Source: Hyphomicrobiales bacterium (GTDB lineage: Bacteria; Pseudomonadota; Alphaproteobacteria; Rhizobiales; Rhizobiaceae). From it: a stretch of 64,000 nucleotides of DNA. The stretch lies in contig UCNG01000008.1 of the NCBI GenBank assembly GCA_900473915.1, positions 62,001-126,000 on the forward strand, read 5' to 3'. A model generated the notes under the pieces. It made no database searches, was not told where the DNA came from, and saw nothing but the letters and a program-made list of their open reading frames with translations. How positions within the stretch are numbered: the stretch's first letter is position 1; every line of letters starts with the position of its first letter. Positions 1 to 8,701 of the stretch are shown one piece after another. The translations under genes and the position numbers were made by a program.

Positions 1-95
1 GCAATACTGGCCTTTTTGCAGCAATTGTGTCCCTTCGGGCCTTGCAATAACTGTGACTCTTTGCAATAGCCCCGGCATCCGAAAGAACCTTGCAA
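1..95. repeat. phased GCAAT/TTGCAA motifs upstream of prs
   Basis: The first bases of the window carry GCAAT at 1, 21, 44 and 63 and TTGCAA at 42, 61 and 90, that is about one motif every two helical turns. The motifs lie in the non-coding leader of prs. The function is unknown; they could be a regulator binding array or a degenerate tandem repeat cut by the window edge. Confidence 0.3.
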
Positions 96-219
96 GCTGC
101 TGTACTTGATCCCGTCAGATAAGTACGCAGCTTTAAAATTTTTGAGATTGTCCGTTCCGGCGGACTTTTGCGACAACCAGACTGCAAACCGCGACCGCAT
201 CGGCGTCAGAGGCAAAAGA

Positions 220-1152
220 ATGAAACTTTTCGCAGGCAACTCCAACCGGGTTCTTGCCGAATCCGTTGCTCAATATCTCAACATTCCACTTGGCAAGGCC
301 AGCGTGCGCCGCTTCGCCGATCAGGAAATCTTCGTAGAGATTCAGGAAAACGTGCGCGGCGAAGACGTATTCGTTCTGCAATCGACCTCCTATCCGGCAA
401 ACGATCACCTGATGGAACTGCTCATCATGATCGACGCCTTCCGCCGTTCCTCGGCCCGTCGCATCACCGCCGTCCTGCCCTATTTCGGCTATGCCCGTCA
501 GGACCGCAAGCCCGGCCCGCGCACGCCGATCTCGGCCAAGCTCGTCGCCAACCTCATCACCGAAGCCGGTGCCAACCGCGTTCTGACGCTTGACCTTCAC
601 GCCGGTCAGATCCAGGGCTTCTTCGATATCCCGACCGACAATCTCTATGCTGTTCCGGTCATCGCCCGCGACGTGAAGGCCAACTATGCCACCGGCAATT
701 GCATGGTCGTCTCGCCGGACGTCGGCGGCGTGGTGCGCGCCCGCTCGCTGGCAAAGCGCATCGATGCGCAGCTCGCCATCGTCGACAAGCGCCGCGAACG
801 TCCAGGTGAATCGGAAGTCATGAACGTCATCGGCGATGTTTCCGGCAAGGACTGCCTGCTGTTCGACGATATCGTCGATTCCGGCGGCACGCTCTGCAAC
901 GCAGCCGAAGCCCTGCTCAACAAGGGCGCGAATAGCGTCACCGCCTATATCACGCATGGCGTTCTGTCCGGCGGCGCGGTTGCCCGTATCGCCTCGTCCA
1001 AGCTGAAGGAACTGGTCATCACCGATTCCATCCAGCCGACCACCGCCATCAACGATGCGCCGAATATCCGCGTGCTGTCGATCTCGGACCTCATCGGCGA
1101 AGCCATCGCCCGCACGGCAGCGGAAGAATCCGTTTCGAGCCTGTTCGACTAA
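220..1152 (+). CDS. prs: ribose-phosphate pyrophosphokinase
   Basis: Makes PRPP from ribose-5-phosphate and ATP in the cytoplasm, feeding purine, pyrimidine, NAD, His and Trp synthesis. The 310-residue product has the usual length of class I PRPP synthetases. Visible motifs are YARQDRK (residues 91-97), the [11 protein letters not shown] flexible loop (about 125-135) and the PRPP-binding DDIVDSGGT loop (216-224). The ATG at 220 gives the family N-terminus MKLFAGNSN; an in-frame ATG at 106 would add 38 residues unlike the family and is rejected. The 3' end overlaps the convergent chrA gene by four bases. Confidence 0.97.
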   Translation: MKLFAGNSNRVLAESVAQYLNIPLGKASVRRFADQEIFVEIQENVRGEDVFVLQSTSYPANDHLMELLIMIDAFRRSSARRITAVLPYFGYARQDRKPGPRTPISAKLVANLITEAGANRVLTLDLHAGQIQGFFDIPTDNLYAVPVIARDVKANYATGNCMVVSPDVGGVVRARSLAKRIDAQLAIVDKRRERPGESEVMNVIGDVSGKDCLLFDDIVDSGGTLCNAAEALLNKGANSVTAYITHGVLSGGAVARIASSKLKELVITDSIQPTTAINDAPNIRVLSISDLIGEAIARTAAEESVSSLFD

Positions 1153-2447
1153 AACAACAGTCGAAAGAAAATCCCGAAACATGCCGCCAGCAACAGCACG
1201 AGCGGCATGTTCATTCTGAAGACGACAAGCAACAATGCCGCCGCGCTTGCGATCAGGACGGCGGCATTGTCTATTGTGCTCCAGACCGGCAGCGGCAATG
1301 TGAAAGGCCCGACGGCCTTCTCCACCACCTGCGCAAACAGGACATGCAGCGAGAACCACAGCGCGAGATTGGCGATAACGCCGACGACCGCAGCCGTAAT
1401 CCCGCCCAGCATCGCCGACAGCCAGCGCACCTGACGCAGCCGCTCCACGAAAGGCGCCCCCGCCAGTATCCAGAGGAAACACGGCACGAAGGTAAACCAC
1501 AGCGCGATCACCCCGCCGAAAAAGCCGCCCAGAAGCGGCGGCAGGCCGGACAGGTTCGCAGCCCCCACAAAGCCGACAAAGACCAGCACGAGGATCAGCG
1601 GTCCCGGCGTGGTTTCCGCCAGCCCGAGCCCGGTCAGCATTTCTCCCGGCTTCATCCAGCCGAAATGCTCGACCGCCTGCTGCGCCGTATAGGAAAGCGC
1701 TGCATAGGCACCGCCAAATGTCACTGCGGCAAGCTTTGAGAAGAAAGCCGCTTCCTGCACGAAGACATGCGTGCCGCCAAAAGCCAAGAACAGCCCAAGC
1801 AAAGGCAAAAGCCACAGCCCGCCCCAGATCAGCGCCTGCTGCGTAAATTCGCGCAAGGCACCGGGCGTCGCCTCGCCCAGAACTGTTGCTGCACCATTCC
1901 CCTGAACCACGTGTCGCAGGCCACCGGCAACAGCCGCCAGCAGAACGACAAGCGGAAACGGCAATTTCAAAAGCGCTATCGCAATGAATGCCGCAACGGC
2001 TACGCAATAGGAAAAGCCGGAAGCGAGCGTGCGCTTTCCCATCCGGTACAGCGCTTCGAAAACCACGGCCAGAACCGCAGCCTTCAGGCCGAACAACAGC
2101 CCGGCCACCACGTCCACATGTCCGAAGGCAATATAGATTGCCGACAATGCAAGCATGACCGCCGCACCGGGCAGCACGAACAGCAGGCCCGCCAGCAGGC
2201 CGCCGCGCCAGCCTTTCACCGCCCAGCCGGAATAGGTCGCAAGCTGCATGGCCTCCGGCCCCGGCAGCAACATGCAGAAATTGAGCGCATGGATCAGCCG
2301 CTCCTGATCCATCCATTTCTTTTCATCCACGAGAACGCGCTGCAGCATGGCGATCTGCGCCGCCGGACCGCCAAAGGACAGAAGTCCGATCTTGCCGAAG
2401 GTCGTGAAAAGTTCTTTGAAATCCGGCTGCTTTATTGGCTGTGTCAC
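1149..2447 (-). CDS. chrA: ChrA-family chromate transporter
   Basis: Inner-membrane protein of the CHR family, whose characterised members export chromate; related copies may carry other oxyanions. The 432-residue protein has two CHR halves: the first with FGGPAAQ near residues 25-31 and a PGP motif near 62, the second with ETTPGPL near residue 280. About ten hydrophobic segments are visible. The start is a GTG preceded by AGGA at seven bases. It is convergent with prs and probably monocistronic. The substrate cannot be told from sequence alone. Confidence 0.88.
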   Translation of the reverse strand: MTQPIKQPDFKELFTTFGKIGLLSFGGPAAQIAMLQRVLVDEKKWMDQERLIHALNFCMLLPGPEAMQLATYSGWAVKGWRGGLLAGLLFVLPGAAVMLALSAIYIAFGHVDVVAGLLFGLKAAVLAVVFEALYRMGKRTLASGFSYCVAVAAFIAIALLKLPFPLVVLLAAVAGGLRHVVQGNGAATVLGEATPGALREFTQQALIWGGLWLLPLLGLFLAFGGTHVFVQEAAFFSKLAAVTFGGAYAALSYTAQQAVEHFGWMKPGEMLTGLGLAETTPGPLILVLVFVGFVGAANLSGLPPLLGGFFGGVIALWFTFVPCFLWILAGAPFVERLRQVRWLSAMLGGITAAVVGVIANLALWFSLHVLFAQVVEKAVGPFTLPLPVWSTIDNAAVLIASAAALLLVVFRMNMPLVLLLAACFGIFFRLLF

Positions 2448-2518
2448 GCTGTCATCCTGAATGATCCGACCAAGCTCTTGCTGACAATCATTGCAGGTTC
2501 ATGACAGTTTTCACAGGC

Positions 2519-4063
2519 TTACTCGGCGGCGGCACCTTCTTCGGCAAAATCGTCCGGCGCATTCGGGTCGCCCGGCGCGGTCTCGCAGCCGAGATCAGGG
2601 AAATTGACGATGCGCATTCCCTTGAAATCATTGCGGACCACCAGAAGCCCGCGCTCTTCGAAATAGGTCAGCAAACGCCGGGCCCGGCTGAACGAATGCG
2701 TGCCATAGGCGCGCGCCAAAGCCGCATCGGATGGGCAAGGCGCACCTGTCACCGCTGCCTGCGCCACAATCAGGAACACGCCCTGCACATCGTCGGTGAG
2801 GCTTTCCGACAAGGACAACGCCTGCTGCCATGTCTCGCCATTGGCCACATCGCTTTCGATGCTGGCCTGCGCCACCGCCAGCCTGCGGCGGAAAGCGGGC
2901 AGAGCCAGCGGTTCGCCCGGAACGCGATGAATGCGGCAACGCACCAGAAAATCCTGATAGAGAACGGCAACCGAGCGGAACGAGGCTTCGGGGTCGTCCA
3001 CGATCTCGCGCATCACCTTTTCCAGAAGCTCTTCGCGTTCGGCTTCCACGATACCGGGGAAAAGCGGCGCTTCGACCGGCTCCACCTCCGGCTTTGGCTT
3101 TGCCACCTGCGCCAGAATTTCCGCCGTTGATGGCGGCGGTGGAGGTGGCGGCGCGCGGCGCACTGCCGTACGAATTTCCTGCGGCGCTGGCGTGAAGATA
3201 AGATCGAGCGCATCTTCGGGCGCATCGGGAAGCGGCATCAGCTTCGGCGACGACGAACGTGCCGATGTTTCGACCTTGCCGATCTTGATCGGCAATGGGC
3301 GACGCGACAAGGCGGGCCCAAGCGCCACGAAATGCCCGCGCTGCAAATCGCGGAACATTTCAGCCTGTTTGCGCTCCATGCCGAGAAGATCGGCGGCACG
3401 CGCCATGTCGATATCGAGGAAGGTGCGCCCCATCAGGAAGTTCGAAGCTTCGGCAGCAACGTTCTTGGCAAGCTTCGCCAGCCGCTGCGTGGCGATAACC
3501 CCGGCAAGACCGCGCTTGCGTCCGCGACACATGAGGTTGGTCATGGCGCCGAGCGAAAGCTTGCGCGCTTCGTCCGATACCTCACCGGCGGCAGCAGGCG
3601 CAAAAAGCTGCGCCTCATCCACGACGACGAGCATCGGATACCAATAATCGCGCTCCGCATCGAAAAGACCGCCAAGAAAGGCCGCGGCCGAGCGCATCTG
3701 CTGCTCGACGTCCAACCCTTCCAGATTGAGTACGACCGAAACACGATGCTGGCGAATGCGTCCGGCAATGCGGGTCAGTTCGGCTTCGGTGCGAGCGGCA
3801 TCAACGACCACATGGCCGTAAAGATCGGCGAGCGTGACGAAATCCCCTTCGGGATCGACGATGCACTGCTGCACCCATTGCGCGCTTTGTTCCAGCAGGC
3901 GGCGCAGAAGATGCGACTTGCCGGAGCCGGAATTGCCCTGCACGAGCAGGCGCGTGGCGAGAAGCTCCTCAAGATCAAGCATGGCCTGCTTGCCACCGCC
4001 AAGCGTCGCTGCCGAGGCAGAACCGCTTCCAGCAACAGAACCCATGTCGATACCGACCTGCAT
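2519..4063 (-). CDS. HerA-like (DUF853-type) ATP-binding protein
   Basis: RecA-fold ATPase of the HerA/FtsK superfamily, 514 residues. Walker A is GNSGSGKS (residues 43-50), followed by the HerA-type VDPEGDF (69-75) and a Walker B/acidic VVVDEAQ (about 146-152). A central stretch holds seven prolines in a row and is likely a flexible linker. The C-terminal third looks like a helical winged region. The ATG at 4063 is chosen because a perfect AAGGAGG lies five bases upstream; a longer frame reaching 4219 would run into a palindromic repeat. HerA relatives pump or unwind DNA, but no NurA-like nuclease is adjacent, so the role is unassigned. Confidence 0.85.
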   Translation of the reverse strand: MQVGIDMGSVAGSGSASAATLGGGKQAMLDLEELLATRLLVQGNSGSGKSHLLRRLLEQSAQWVQQCIVDPEGDFVTLADLYGHVVVDAARTEAELTRIAGRIRQHRVSVVLNLEGLDVEQQMRSAAAFLGGLFDAERDYWYPMLVVVDEAQLFAPAAAGEVSDEARKLSLGAMTNLMCRGRKRGLAGVIATQRLAKLAKNVAAEASNFLMGRTFLDIDMARAADLLGMERKQAEMFRDLQRGHFVALGPALSRRPLPIKIGKVETSARSSSPKLMPLPDAPEDALDLIFTPAPQEIRTAVRRAPPPPPPPSTAEILAQVAKPKPEVEPVEAPLFPGIVEAEREELLEKVMREIVDDPEASFRSVAVLYQDFLVRCRIHRVPGEPLALPAFRRRLAVAQASIESDVANGETWQQALSLSESLTDDVQGVFLIVAQAAVTGAPCPSDAALARAYGTHSFSRARRLLTYFEERGLLVVRNDFKGMRIVNFPDLGCETAPGDPNAPDDFAEEGAAAE

Positions 4064-4172
4064 CTCGCCTCCTTGTTTCAACATTGCAGGAACAGACGAC
4101 TCGCGCAGAAAACCGGCCAGTCGATCAGGCACCCGCTTAACACTTTTGCGGCTGTCATTGCCACCCGTTAAT

Positions 4173-4275
4173 GCATGTCTCCCAAAAGTGGGAACCGGTT
4201 TTGGGATAAAGACATGCATGAAAACAAAAACTTAAAGCGTGTCATATGACGGCGAAAAAGGTGACACGCTTTAAG
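4173..4275. repeat. bipartite palindromic intergenic repeat, copy 1
   Basis: First hairpin: GCATGTCT...AGACATGC arms around a core AAAAGTGGGAACCGGTTTT. An A-rich linker follows, then a second perfect 14-bp inverted repeat, CTTAAAGCGTGTCA (4231-4244) against TGACACGCTTTAAG (4262-4275). The same two-part plan recurs elsewhere in the window. Confidence 0.7.
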
Positions 4276-4469
4276 ACAAATGCCCACAGATGCCGGGCAG
4301 TAGATTTCAACCTGAAGTTTTGATAGCAATCCTGTCAGGGGGCAAAAGCAGCAAGCGTCCAGCCAGCGGGTGCGTCGGGGAGGATGCGAGCCTGATTCAA
4401 AAAGCGGCGTGTGTGCGCGAAAAGGGTGATTTTCGCCACGGCCTGACGAATTTGCAATGTAGTGTTAGA

Positions 4470-4560
4470 ATAAAGAAAACCCGCACCAGCTGGCAAGCGA
4501 CGGTGCGGGTACAATTCTTTATCTAAGAACACGGTAGCTGGAGTTAGCGCTTCAGCTACC
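4470..4560 (-). ncRNA. candidate small RNA (~90 nt), unassigned family
   Basis: Reading the minus strand, a good sigma-70 promoter (TTGATA, 17 bp, TATATT) is followed seven bases later by an 8-bp hairpin GGTAGCTG/CAGCTACC at the predicted 5' end. A single-stranded stretch follows, then a 9-bp terminator stem ACCCGCACC/GGTGCGGGT and the U-rich tail TTTTCTTTA. No ribosome binding site or convincing reading frame lies inside. I do not recognise it as 6S, SRP, RNase P, tmRNA or an AbcR-type RNA. Promoter, 5' hairpin and terminator fit a free-standing trans-acting RNA; this is inference. Confidence 0.55.
4479..4510 (-). terminator. rho-independent terminator of candidate sRNA
   Basis: A 9-bp perfect GC-rich stem with a 14-base loop, followed on the minus strand by TTTTCTTTA. 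Confidence 0.6.
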
Positions 4561-4566
4561 GATCCG

Positions 4567-4595
4567 AATATAGGCCATCGGGTACATTTTATCAA
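4567..4595 (-). promoter_or_regulatory. promoter of candidate sRNA
   Basis: Minus-strand -35 TTGATA (4590-4595) and -10 TATATT (4567-4572) with a 17-bp spacer, the best sigma-70 match in this gap. The expected start point is near 4560, exactly where the first hairpin begins. Confidence 0.55.
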
Positions 4596-4632
4596 CTGAG
4601 GCCTGCCCTCTGAACGGGCAAACCCAAAAAAC

Positions 4633-4661
4633 TTGCGCCGCCGCACGCTATGGTCTATAGC
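4633..4661 (+). promoter_or_regulatory. putative rplY promoter
   Basis: TTGCGC (4633-4638) and TATAGC (4656-4661) are separated by 17 bp on the plus strand, giving a 5' leader of about 175 bases before rplY. It is a moderate consensus match only. Confidence 0.35.
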
Positions 4662-4843
4662 CACCGCCATCCGCGTAGACACCCTTGGAGGCAACGCGGA
4701 ATGGAGCGGTCCGGTCTTTCACCCTGTGACAGACAATACGGGCTGTTTCATGTCGTTTGTTGAAGCATGATCCCTAACCGATTTTCGTACAAGATCATGC
4801 GCGGAAAGCAGGCGACACTCCAGTAACATCGAAAGGAAATGCC

Positions 4844-5470
4844 ATGAGCGAGACTTACGTGCTCAAGGCCGATCTGCGTACCCGGGTTGGTAAGGGGTCC
4901 TCCCGCGAACTGCGTCGCAACGGCCAGATTCCTGCAGTCATCTATGGCGACAAGCAGGAGCCCCTCGCAATCGCCGTCTCCTACAAGGAGATTTTCTACA
5001 AGATCCATGGCGGTGGCTTCAAGACCACTGTTGCGACGATCGAAGTGGACGGCAAGAAGATTCAGGTCCTCCCGAAGGACTACCAGCTGGACCCGGTCCG
5101 CGACTTCCCGCAGCATGTCGACTTCCTGCGCGTTTCCGCGAAGTCGGTCGTCCACGTGAATGTTCCGGTTCACTTCAAGAACGAAGAAGCAGCTCCCGGC
5201 ATCAAGCGCGGCGGCGTTCTCAACATCGTTCGTCACGACGTTGAACTGATCGTTCCGGCCAATGCAATCCCGGAAGCCCTTGAATTCGACCTGACCGGCC
5301 TCGAAATCGGTGACTCGGTTCACATTTCGGCAATCAAGCTGCCGAAGGGCGTGACGCCTGCCATTCAGGATCGCGACTTCACCATCGCCACCATCGCTGC
5401 TCCTGCCGGCCTGAAGTCGGAAGAAGCTGCCTCGGAAGGCGCTGCTGAAGAAGCCAAGGACGCCGAGTAA
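4844..5470 (+). CDS. rplY: 50S ribosomal protein L25 (Ctc/TL5 form)
   Basis: Ribosomal protein that binds 5S rRNA in the large subunit. At 208 residues it is the long two-domain form: an N-terminal L25 domain (about residues 4-95) and a C-terminal beta domain (about 100-190), ending in a Glu/Ala-rich acidic tail. The ATG at 4844 is preceded by GAAAGGAA. Twenty bases separate it from pth, the common rplY-pth arrangement in bacteria, so the two are probably cotranscribed. Confidence 0.96.
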   Translation: MSETYVLKADLRTRVGKGSSRELRRNGQIPAVIYGDKQEPLAIAVSYKEIFYKIHGGGFKTTVATIEVDGKKIQVLPKDYQLDPVRDFPQHVDFLRVSAKSVVHVNVPVHFKNEEAAPGIKRGGVLNIVRHDVELIVPANAIPEALEFDLTGLEIGDSVHISAIKLPKGVTPAIQDRDFTIATIAAPAGLKSEEAASEGAAEEAKDAE

Positions 5471-5489
5471 TTATTTAGGGGCTCAAACC

Positions 5490-6254
5490 ATGCTGCTCAT
5501 CGCAGGTCTTGGCAATCCGGGCCCCAAATATGCGCATAACCGGCATAATATCGGTTTCATGGCGGCGGATGAAATATTCCGCCGCCATCGCTTTTCCAAC
5601 TGGCAGAAGAAGTTTCAGGCCGAGATCGCCGATGGCGTGATCGATGGCGAGAAGGTGCTGCTGATCAAGCCGCAGACCTTCATGAACCTTTCCGGCCAGT
5701 CTGTCGGCGAGGCCATACGCTTCTACAAGCTGACCCCTGCCGACCTCGTCGTGATCTATGACGAACTTGATCTCGTTCCCGGCAAGCTGCGCATCAAGAC
5801 CGGCGGCGGCTCCGGCGGCCATAACGGCATCAAGTCCATCGACGCGCATATGCAGTCCTTCCCCGGCGGGCAGAATTATCGCCGCATGCGGCTTGGCATC
5901 GGCCACCCCGGCGCGAAGGAACTCGTGCATAATTATGTTCTCGGCGATTTCGCCAAGGTCGACAATGAATGGCTGGATACGCTTCTGGGCGCTGTCGCCG
6001 ATAATGTCGCCATGCTCGCCAAGGGCGAGGACAACAGTTTCATGAACCGCGTCGCGCTCGCCATGGGCGACGGAAATCAGCGACCCAACGGTTTCAAGGC
6101 CGATCCCGCACAACTGGAAAAGGCCCCGCCTGAAGCAAAGGCCAAGGCGCAGAGCCATATCCGTCAGGCGCGGCCAAACCAGAAAAAGCCGAATATTCCC
6201 GAAAGCGGCCCGATGGCCGACATGCTCAAGCGGCTTTTCGGGAAAAAGGATTGA
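5490..6254 (+). CDS. pth: peptidyl-tRNA hydrolase
   Basis: Cleaves peptidyl-tRNAs released prematurely from ribosomes, recycling tRNA. The N-terminal [18 protein letters not shown] motif carries the catalytic His (residue 19), and [10 protein letters not shown] plus GGGSGGHNG form the rest of the active site. At 254 residues it is about 60 longer than E. coli Pth: the C-terminus adds a Lys/Pro/Gln-rich basic tail from about residue 195. The gene lies 20 bases after rplY and upstream of ychF, forming a translation-related cluster. Confidence 0.96.
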   Translation: MLLIAGLGNPGPKYAHNRHNIGFMAADEIFRRHRFSNWQKKFQAEIADGVIDGEKVLLIKPQTFMNLSGQSVGEAIRFYKLTPADLVVIYDELDLVPGKLRIKTGGGSGGHNGIKSIDAHMQSFPGGQNYRRMRLGIGHPGAKELVHNYVLGDFAKVDNEWLDTLLGAVADNVAMLAKGEDNSFMNRVALAMGDGNQRPNGFKADPAQLEKAPPEAKAKAQSHIRQARPNQKKPNIPESGPMADMLKRLFGKKD

Positions 6255-6315
6255 CGCTGTGCCGTCCTATGACGCATAGCCACACCAAGAAAATTCTAGT
6301 CTGATAGGTACGATC

Positions 6316-7419
6316 ATGGGTTTCAAATGCGGCATCGTTGGCCTGCCAAATGTTGGCAAGTCGACGCTTTTCAACGCGCTGACCAAAACGGCCGCCGCAC
6401 AGGCCGCAAACTATCCGTTCTGCACCATCGAGCCGAACACCGGCGAAGTGGCGGTTCCCGATCCGCGCCAGAACGATATTGCCCGGATTGCCGGTTCGAA
6501 GGAAATCATCCCGACCCGCATCAACTTCGTGGACATTGCCGGCCTGGTGCGCGGCGCCTCGAAGGGCGAAGGCCTCGGCAACCAGTTCCTCGCCAATATC
6601 CGCGAAGTCGATGCCATCGTGCATGTTCTGCGCTGCTTCGAGGACGATGACATCACCCATGTCGAGGGCCGCATCGACCCCGTATCGGACGCCCAGACCG
6701 TTGAAACGGAACTGATGCTGTCGGACCTCGAAAGCATCGAGCGCCGCATCGTGCAGATCCGCAAGCGCGCGACGGGCAAGGACAAGGAAGCGCTGACCAT
6801 TCTGCCGGTCATGGAAGCAGCACTCGAACTGCTCCAGAACGGCCAGCCTGTCCGCCTGATGCTGAAGGACATTTCGCCGGAAGACCTGCTGACGCTGAAG
6901 GGCCTGAACCTTCTGACCTCGAAGCCTGTGCTCTATGTCTGCAATGTCGCGGAAGGCGATGCCGCCAAGGGCAACGAATTTAGTGCTGCCGTCGACAAGA
7001 TGGCTGAGGAACAGGGCGCGCAGACGGTCATCATTTCGGCTGCCATCGAAGCCGAAGTCGCGCAGCTTCCCGACGAAGAAGCCAAGGAATATCTGGAAAG
7101 CATGGACCTTGAGGAACCGGGCCTCGACCGCCTGATCCGCGCCGGTTACAAGCTTCTCGACCTCATCACCTATTTCACCGCTGGACCGAAGGAAACCCGC
7201 GCCTGGACCATCAAGCGCGGCACCAAGGCTCCGGCCGCCGCCGGTGTCATCCACACCGATTTCGAGCGCGGCTTCATCCGCGCCCAGACCATCGCCTATG
7301 AAGACTACGTCAAATACAACGGCGAAGTCGGCGCCAAGGAAGCTGGCAAGGCACGGGACGAAGGCAAGGAATATATCGTCCATGACGGCGATGTGATGCT
7401 GTTCCGCTTCAATACCTGA
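6316..7419 (+). CDS. ychF: redox-regulated ATPase YchF (OLA1 family)
   Basis: Ribosome-associated P-loop ATPase of the Obg/YchF group, linked to stress responses and translation. The 367-residue protein has GLPNVGKST (residues 9-17), the DIAGLVRGAS switch region, and the NVAE motif that replaces the usual NKxD of GTPases and explains its ATP preference. A coiled-coil arm follows, and the C-terminal TGS domain ends with HDGDVMLFRFN. It follows pth by 61 bases, a widely conserved order. Confidence 0.96.
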   Translation: MGFKCGIVGLPNVGKSTLFNALTKTAAAQAANYPFCTIEPNTGEVAVPDPRQNDIARIAGSKEIIPTRINFVDIAGLVRGASKGEGLGNQFLANIREVDAIVHVLRCFEDDDITHVEGRIDPVSDAQTVETELMLSDLESIERRIVQIRKRATGKDKEALTILPVMEAALELLQNGQPVRLMLKDISPEDLLTLKGLNLLTSKPVLYVCNVAEGDAAKGNEFSAAVDKMAEEQGAQTVIISAAIEAEVAQLPDEEAKEYLESMDLEEPGLDRLIRAGYKLLDLITYFTAGPKETRAWTIKRGTKAPAAAGVIHTDFERGFIRAQTIAYEDYVKYNGEVGAKEAGKARDEGKEYIVHDGDVMLFRFNT

Positions 7420-7572
7420 AGCAGATATTCCAACATTTTGAACTGATTTCGAGTCTGGATAAAGCGTATAAGCAAACAGATAAGGTGTTTCTGCGATTCC
7501 CCGTTAACCGGAATTGCTCTGGAGAGTTTTGATTCCGGGAGGAGTCGCCTATTCTCTCGACGCTTTTCTTTT

Positions 7573-7715
7573 CCCTCACCCTGAGGAGCCGTTGGAAACG
7601 GCGCATTATCCTGAGCTTGTCGAAGGATCGAAGGGTCGGGGAAAACGCACAGTGCCTGCCCTCGCCCTTCGAGACGGCTCCCTCGCAAGCTCGGGAGCCT
7701 CCTCAGGATGAGGGG
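7573..7715. repeat. palindromic intergenic element (Bru-RS-like), copy 1
   Basis: A roughly 143-bp element bounded by CCCTCACCCTGAGG at the left and CCTCAGGATGAGGG at the right, with nested inverted repeats (CCTGAGCTTGTCGAAGGATC and CCCTTCGAG). A second related copy lies at 29793-29903, and both share AAAACGCAC followed by TGCCCTCGCCCTTCGAG. Brucella is known to carry ~100-bp palindromic Bru-RS elements; the match is by style, not by alignment. Confidence 0.65.
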
Positions 7716-7745
7716 CTATCGTAGTGGACAGCGAGGAGACCCAGG

Positions 7746-8231
7746 GTGAGCAAGCCTCTGCCGAAATATGCCTATGAGGATATGGAACCGGGAATGACCC
7801 TTCCCTTCGGTCCTCGTACGATCAGCAAGGAAGAAATCATCGAATTTGCCAGCGCGTTCGATCCGCAACCCTTCCATCTGGATGAGGAAGCGGGCAAGGC
7901 CAGCGTGCTGGGCGGCTTGGCCGCATCGGGATGGCACACCGTTTCCCTCATCATGCGGCTGGTCTGCGATGCCTATCTGACCGACTCCACCTCGCAAGGC
8001 GGTCCCGGCGTAGAATTCACGCGGTGGAAGCGTCCCGTTCTGGCGGGCGATACGCTGAACGGCGTGACGACCATCAAGGACAAGCGCATTTCCAGATCGC
8101 GCCCGGCTATCGGGCTGGTGACATTCCATCATGAACTGTTCAATCAGCGCGGCGAAAGCGTCTGCGAAATGCAGCACCCATGCATGATGCTGCGCCGTGA
8201 CTACGATGCGGCTGCGGGAGATGCATCATGA
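7746..8231 (+). CDS. MaoC-like dehydratase (hot-dog fold), first of a pair
   Basis: 161-residue hot-dog enzyme of the R-specific enoyl-CoA hydratase/MaoC type, expected to hydrate or dehydrate an acyl-CoA. The typical segment DPQPFHLDEE...GLAASGWHT lies at about residues 36-62. The GTG start is supported by GAGGAG seven to twelve bases upstream. Its last four bases overlap the ATG of the next gene, a related MaoC protein, so the two are translationally coupled and may form a heteromer. The acyl substrate is unknown. Confidence 0.85.
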   Translation: MSKPLPKYAYEDMEPGMTLPFGPRTISKEEIIEFASAFDPQPFHLDEEAGKASVLGGLAASGWHTVSLIMRLVCDAYLTDSTSQGGPGVEFTRWKRPVLAGDTLNGVTTIKDKRISRSRPAIGLVTFHHELFNQRGESVCEMQHPCMMLRRDYDAAAGDAS

Positions 8232-8701
8232 GTTTTCTGGAAGACAATCTCGGGCAGACCGTCGTTATCGGCAGCTATACGTTTACGCCTGAGGAAATCA
8301 TCGATTTCGCGCGGAAATACGATCCGCAGCCGTTCCATTTGGATGCCGAAGCAGCAAAGAAGAGCGTCTTCGGCGGGCTGTGCGCTTCCGGCTGGCACAC
8401 CACGGCGGTGTTCATGAAGCTCAATGTCGCCTCCATTGTGAAGGCAACGAAGGACGCTCTGAAACGCGGCGAGACACCGCCGACATTCGGCCCCTCACCC
8501 GGCTTTGAAAACCTCAAATGGCCGAAGCCGGTCTATGCCGGGGATACGATCACCTACAAGCGCGTGGTCCATGCGATCAGGCCGCTGGCCTCCCGGCCCG
8601 GCTGGTCGATGCTGACCATGACGACGAACGCCCACAACCAGAATGGCGAAGAGGTGCTGTCTTTCGACAATGCGGCGATGGTGAAGCTGCCAGAACGGTA
8701 A
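8228..8701 (+). CDS. MaoC-like dehydratase, second of a pair
   Basis: 157-residue hot-dog protein with the same DPQPFHLDAE...GLCASGWHT segment as its upstream neighbour (about residues 35-60), so the pair arose by duplication. The ATG overlaps the stop of the first gene (ATGA). It ends one base before the convergent DJ-1-like gene. MaoC-like proteins can work as homodimers or as paired half-domains; the close coupling favours partnership, but both copies keep the same conserved segment. Confidence 0.85.
   Translation: MSFLEDNLGQTVVIGSYTFTPEEIIDFARKYDPQPFHLDAEAAKKSVFGGLCASGWHTTAVFMKLNVASIVKATKDALKRGETPPTFGPSPGFENLKWPKPVYAGDTITYKRVVHAIRPLASRPGWSMLTMTTNAHNQNGEEVLSFDNAAMVKLPER

Larger units (their letters stand above)
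4064..4843. other. 780-bp intergenic region (repeat, sRNA candidate, rplY promoter)
   Basis: This gap holds a two-hairpin repeat (4173-4275), a predicted minus-strand small RNA with promoter and terminator (4470-4595) and a plausible plus-strand promoter for rplY (4633-4661). Open frames inside it (for example 4290-4526 plus and 4335-4694 minus) have no ribosome binding site and odd composition, so I do not call a protein gene here. Confidence 0.6.

Noticed and set aside
133-2316. Very long minus-strand frame (727 codons) across prs and chrA
   Set aside because: It lies opposite a clear prs and in another frame of chrA; its translation has Arg/Gly/Ala-rich, family-less composition typical of shadow frames in high-GC DNA.
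4335-4694. 119-codon minus-strand frame in the herA-rplY gap
   Set aside because: It runs through a predicted promoter, hairpin and terminator and reads poorly as protein; a small RNA explains the region better.
7573-7715. Possible CRISPR-like array from repeated CCTGAG/CCTTCGAG motifs
   Set aside because: The motifs form one nested palindrome, not regularly spaced direct repeats with unique spacers, and no cas gene is present.
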